Part shown: one piece after another, positions 5,749 through 7,049 of the stretch
Layout: each line of letters opens with the position of its first letter
Numbering within the stretch: the first letter of the stretch is position 1
Assembly: GCA_023301245.1 (NCBI GenBank)
Contig: JALZUV010000286.1
Coordinates: 1-7,049 of the forward strand
Length of the DNA stretch: 7,049 nt
Reading direction: 5' to 3'
Source of the DNA: Rickettsiales bacterium
GTDB lineage: Bacteria; Pseudomonadota; Alphaproteobacteria; Rickettsiales; JALZUV01
Made by a program: the position numbers and the translations under genes
Notes under the pieces: generated by a model
Told to the model about the DNA's origin: nothing
What the model saw: only the letters and a program-made list of their open reading frames with translations
The model's database searches: none

Positions 5749-7047
5749 ATGGAAAAAAACAATAAGAATAAAATTCCATTAGCTTTTTCTTTTGAGAATC
5801 CCGTCCGTGCGTTATTTACGCTGGCCGAGCAACAGCCCAATCGCCATTGCTTAGTCGAACCCCGTGGCAACATGGTGCGTAAATATACTTATGCCGAACT
5901 GGCCGAGCTAGTGGAAACCATTGCCCGCGCAATTTCTAAAACGAAAAGCGCCGATACAAAACCTATCGCCATTGTTGCACGTAGCAGCTTCCGTGCGATT
6001 GCCGCAAACATGGGCGCGCTCCTTGGCGGGTGCCGCACTATTTTAATTCCCACCAATTGCTCAGCAGAAGAACAACAGCAAATTATCGCCGACAATCAAG
6101 TTGAACTGCTAATTGTTGATGAGATTGAATCGAGCAAAGAGCTTATCGACCAGCTCCCCTTCCTGCCACAAATGCGCCAGCTTTGGGCACTAGAAGATGA
6201 ACCTGATAAATATCATGCTCAAGTTTCCACCTTGGGTTGGCACGATATGCTGCACTTAGCCAACCAAGGCAAAAAGCGCATGACGCTTGAAACCATGCTG
6301 GAAAATTTAAGCGATTCAGAAAAACTTTGCCGCTTCTATAGCCGCAACGATATTAATGACTTTCAGCAACATGATTATTCGATGAGCGAAATGGCCGCGC
6401 AAACCAAGCAAGCCATTAGTAACGCCTCAAGCAAACATCCTTCTTTTGAAGGCGTGAACAGTTTTCTTTCTATCATCCCATTTAACCAAGTGATGAGCCA
6501 TGTTGAAGGAGTGTATTTGCCTCTAATGACAGGCCGCATGCTAATGGCGGTTGATAGGCAAGAAGCGTGGAAAAGCGCCACCCTGCCCTATGATGCCGAT
6601 TGCCTCGTAGCTAGCTCGCTATTTCTAAGCAATGCCGCGAAGAAAATTCGTGGTGAGGTGGATGAAAATGGCGGTCTTCCGCAATATAGCTTCCAAAAGA
6701 ACATCGAGCGCCTAAAGAAACTCGCGCGTCGTCGTAAAGATAGCAGCCATGATGGCAGCCCGATGATTAACTTTATCGCAGGTAAAACCGTTCACCTTAT
6801 GCTCTACCGTAAGCTGAAAGAAACCTTCGGTGGCGACATTAAACTCTGCTTCGCCATTGACGATAATTTGCGTTTTGAAAACCGCCTATTCTATCAGTCA
6901 GTCGCTGTGCCCCTATTGGAAACCAACCACGATGAGTTGCTAGTAAAACCAAGTAACGAAGCAATCGATGGTATGGCATTCAACGCAGTACGCGGCACAC
7001 AACTAGCGAAGAACAAAGATATCATGAAGCTAAAAATTGTAAGCTAA
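5749..7047 (+). CDS. Degenerate long-chain acyl-CoA synthetase-like protein (ANL superfamily), probably inactive
   Basis: Family members activate fatty acids with ATP to an acyl-adenylate and then load CoA. The 432 residues follow the N-terminal domain of FadD15/ACSL-type enzymes throughout: NPVRALFTLAEQQPNRHCL (17-35), KYTYAELAELVETIARAI (45-62), an AANMGALLGGCRTILIPTNC stretch (85-104), FLSIIPFNQVMSHVEGVYLP (239-258), ASSLFLSNAAKKIRGEV (288-304), and GGDIKLCFAIDDNLRFENRL (361-380). The key motifs are gone. The ATP-binding YTSGTTGxPKG is replaced by FYSRNDINDFQQHDYSM (about 196-212), SGGAP by AIDDN, and YGLTE by NHDEL. The protein stops near the point where full-length enzymes (~600 residues) continue to the hinge and the lysine-bearing C-terminal domain. 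The frame is intact and codon use matches its neighbours, so it may be a functional pseudoenzyme rather than a decayed gene. It is divergent from pepF and has no clear Shine-Dalgarno. Confidence 0.8.
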   Translation: MEKNNKNKIPLAFSFENPVRALFTLAEQQPNRHCLVEPRGNMVRKYTYAELAELVETIARAISKTKSADTKPIAIVARSSFRAIAANMGALLGGCRTILIPTNCSAEEQQQIIADNQVELLIVDEIESSKELIDQLPFLPQMRQLWALEDEPDKYHAQVSTLGWHDMLHLANQGKKRMTLETMLENLSDSEKLCRFYSRNDINDFQQHDYSMSEMAAQTKQAISNASSKHPSFEGVNSFLSIIPFNQVMSHVEGVYLPLMTGRMLMAVDRQEAWKSATLPYDADCLVASSLFLSNAAKKIRGEVDENGGLPQYSFQKNIERLKKLARRRKDSSHDGSPMINFIAGKTVHLMLYRKLKETFGGDIKLCFAIDDNLRFENRLFYQSVAVPLLETNHDELLVKPSNEAIDGMAFNAVRGTQLAKNKDIMKLKIVS

Positions 7048-7049
7048 AA

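Noticed and set aside
5749..7047. A working long-chain acyl-CoA synthetase
   Set aside because: The overall fold pattern fits, but the ATP-binding, SGGAP and YGLTE motifs are all absent and the C-terminal domain is not encoded.

Overview
The window looks like the chromosome of a moderately AT-rich Gram-negative bacterium, most likely an alphaproteobacterium. This is inferred from the protein types: a MiaB N-terminus, a PhhB/DCoH-type dehydratase, a TsaB ending in the common LYLRAPDAK signature, a TauE/SafE-type permease of the form I associate with alphaproteobacteria, and a ~600-residue M3-family oligoendopeptidase F. I see no rRNA, tRNA, CRISPR array, transposase, integrase or phage gene. 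The genes are tightly packed; the longest stretch without a gene is about 153 bases.

Layout: (1) bases 1-342, minus strand: N-terminal third of MiaB, cut by the window edge. (2) 399-1265, plus: a 288-residue hypothetical protein, visibly more AT-rich than its neighbours. (3) 1262-1891, minus: a secreted hypothetical protein, overlapping the 3' end of (2) by four bases and the 3' end of (4) by 20 bases. (4) 1872-2129, minus: pterin-4a-carbinolamine dehydratase; (4) and (3) form a small operon. (5) 2188-2823, plus: TsaB. (6) 2824-2976: a noncoding stretch rich in inverted repeats. (7) 2977-3888, plus: a TauE/SafE (TSUP) membrane permease. (8) 3885-5687, minus: oligoendopeptidase F, tail to tail with (7). 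(9) 5749-7047, plus: a shortened long-chain acyl-CoA synthetase homologue that has lost its adenylate-forming motifs.

MiaB and TsaB both serve modification of tRNA near the anticodon: ms2i6A37 for MiaB and t6A37 for TsaB. Otherwise the genes are a mix of housekeeping and accessory functions with no single shared pathway. Regulation appears to run through three short divergent intergenic regions (343-398, 2130-2187, 5688-5748). Both convergent gene pairs (399/1262 and 2977/3885) end in four-base palindromes (CTAG, TTAA) that hold both stop codons, with no terminator between the genes.

There is no clear new multi-gene system here. The points most worth a second look are the apparent acyl-CoA synthetase pseudoenzyme, the three-armed repeat between tsaB and the permease, and the two unrecognised proteins.
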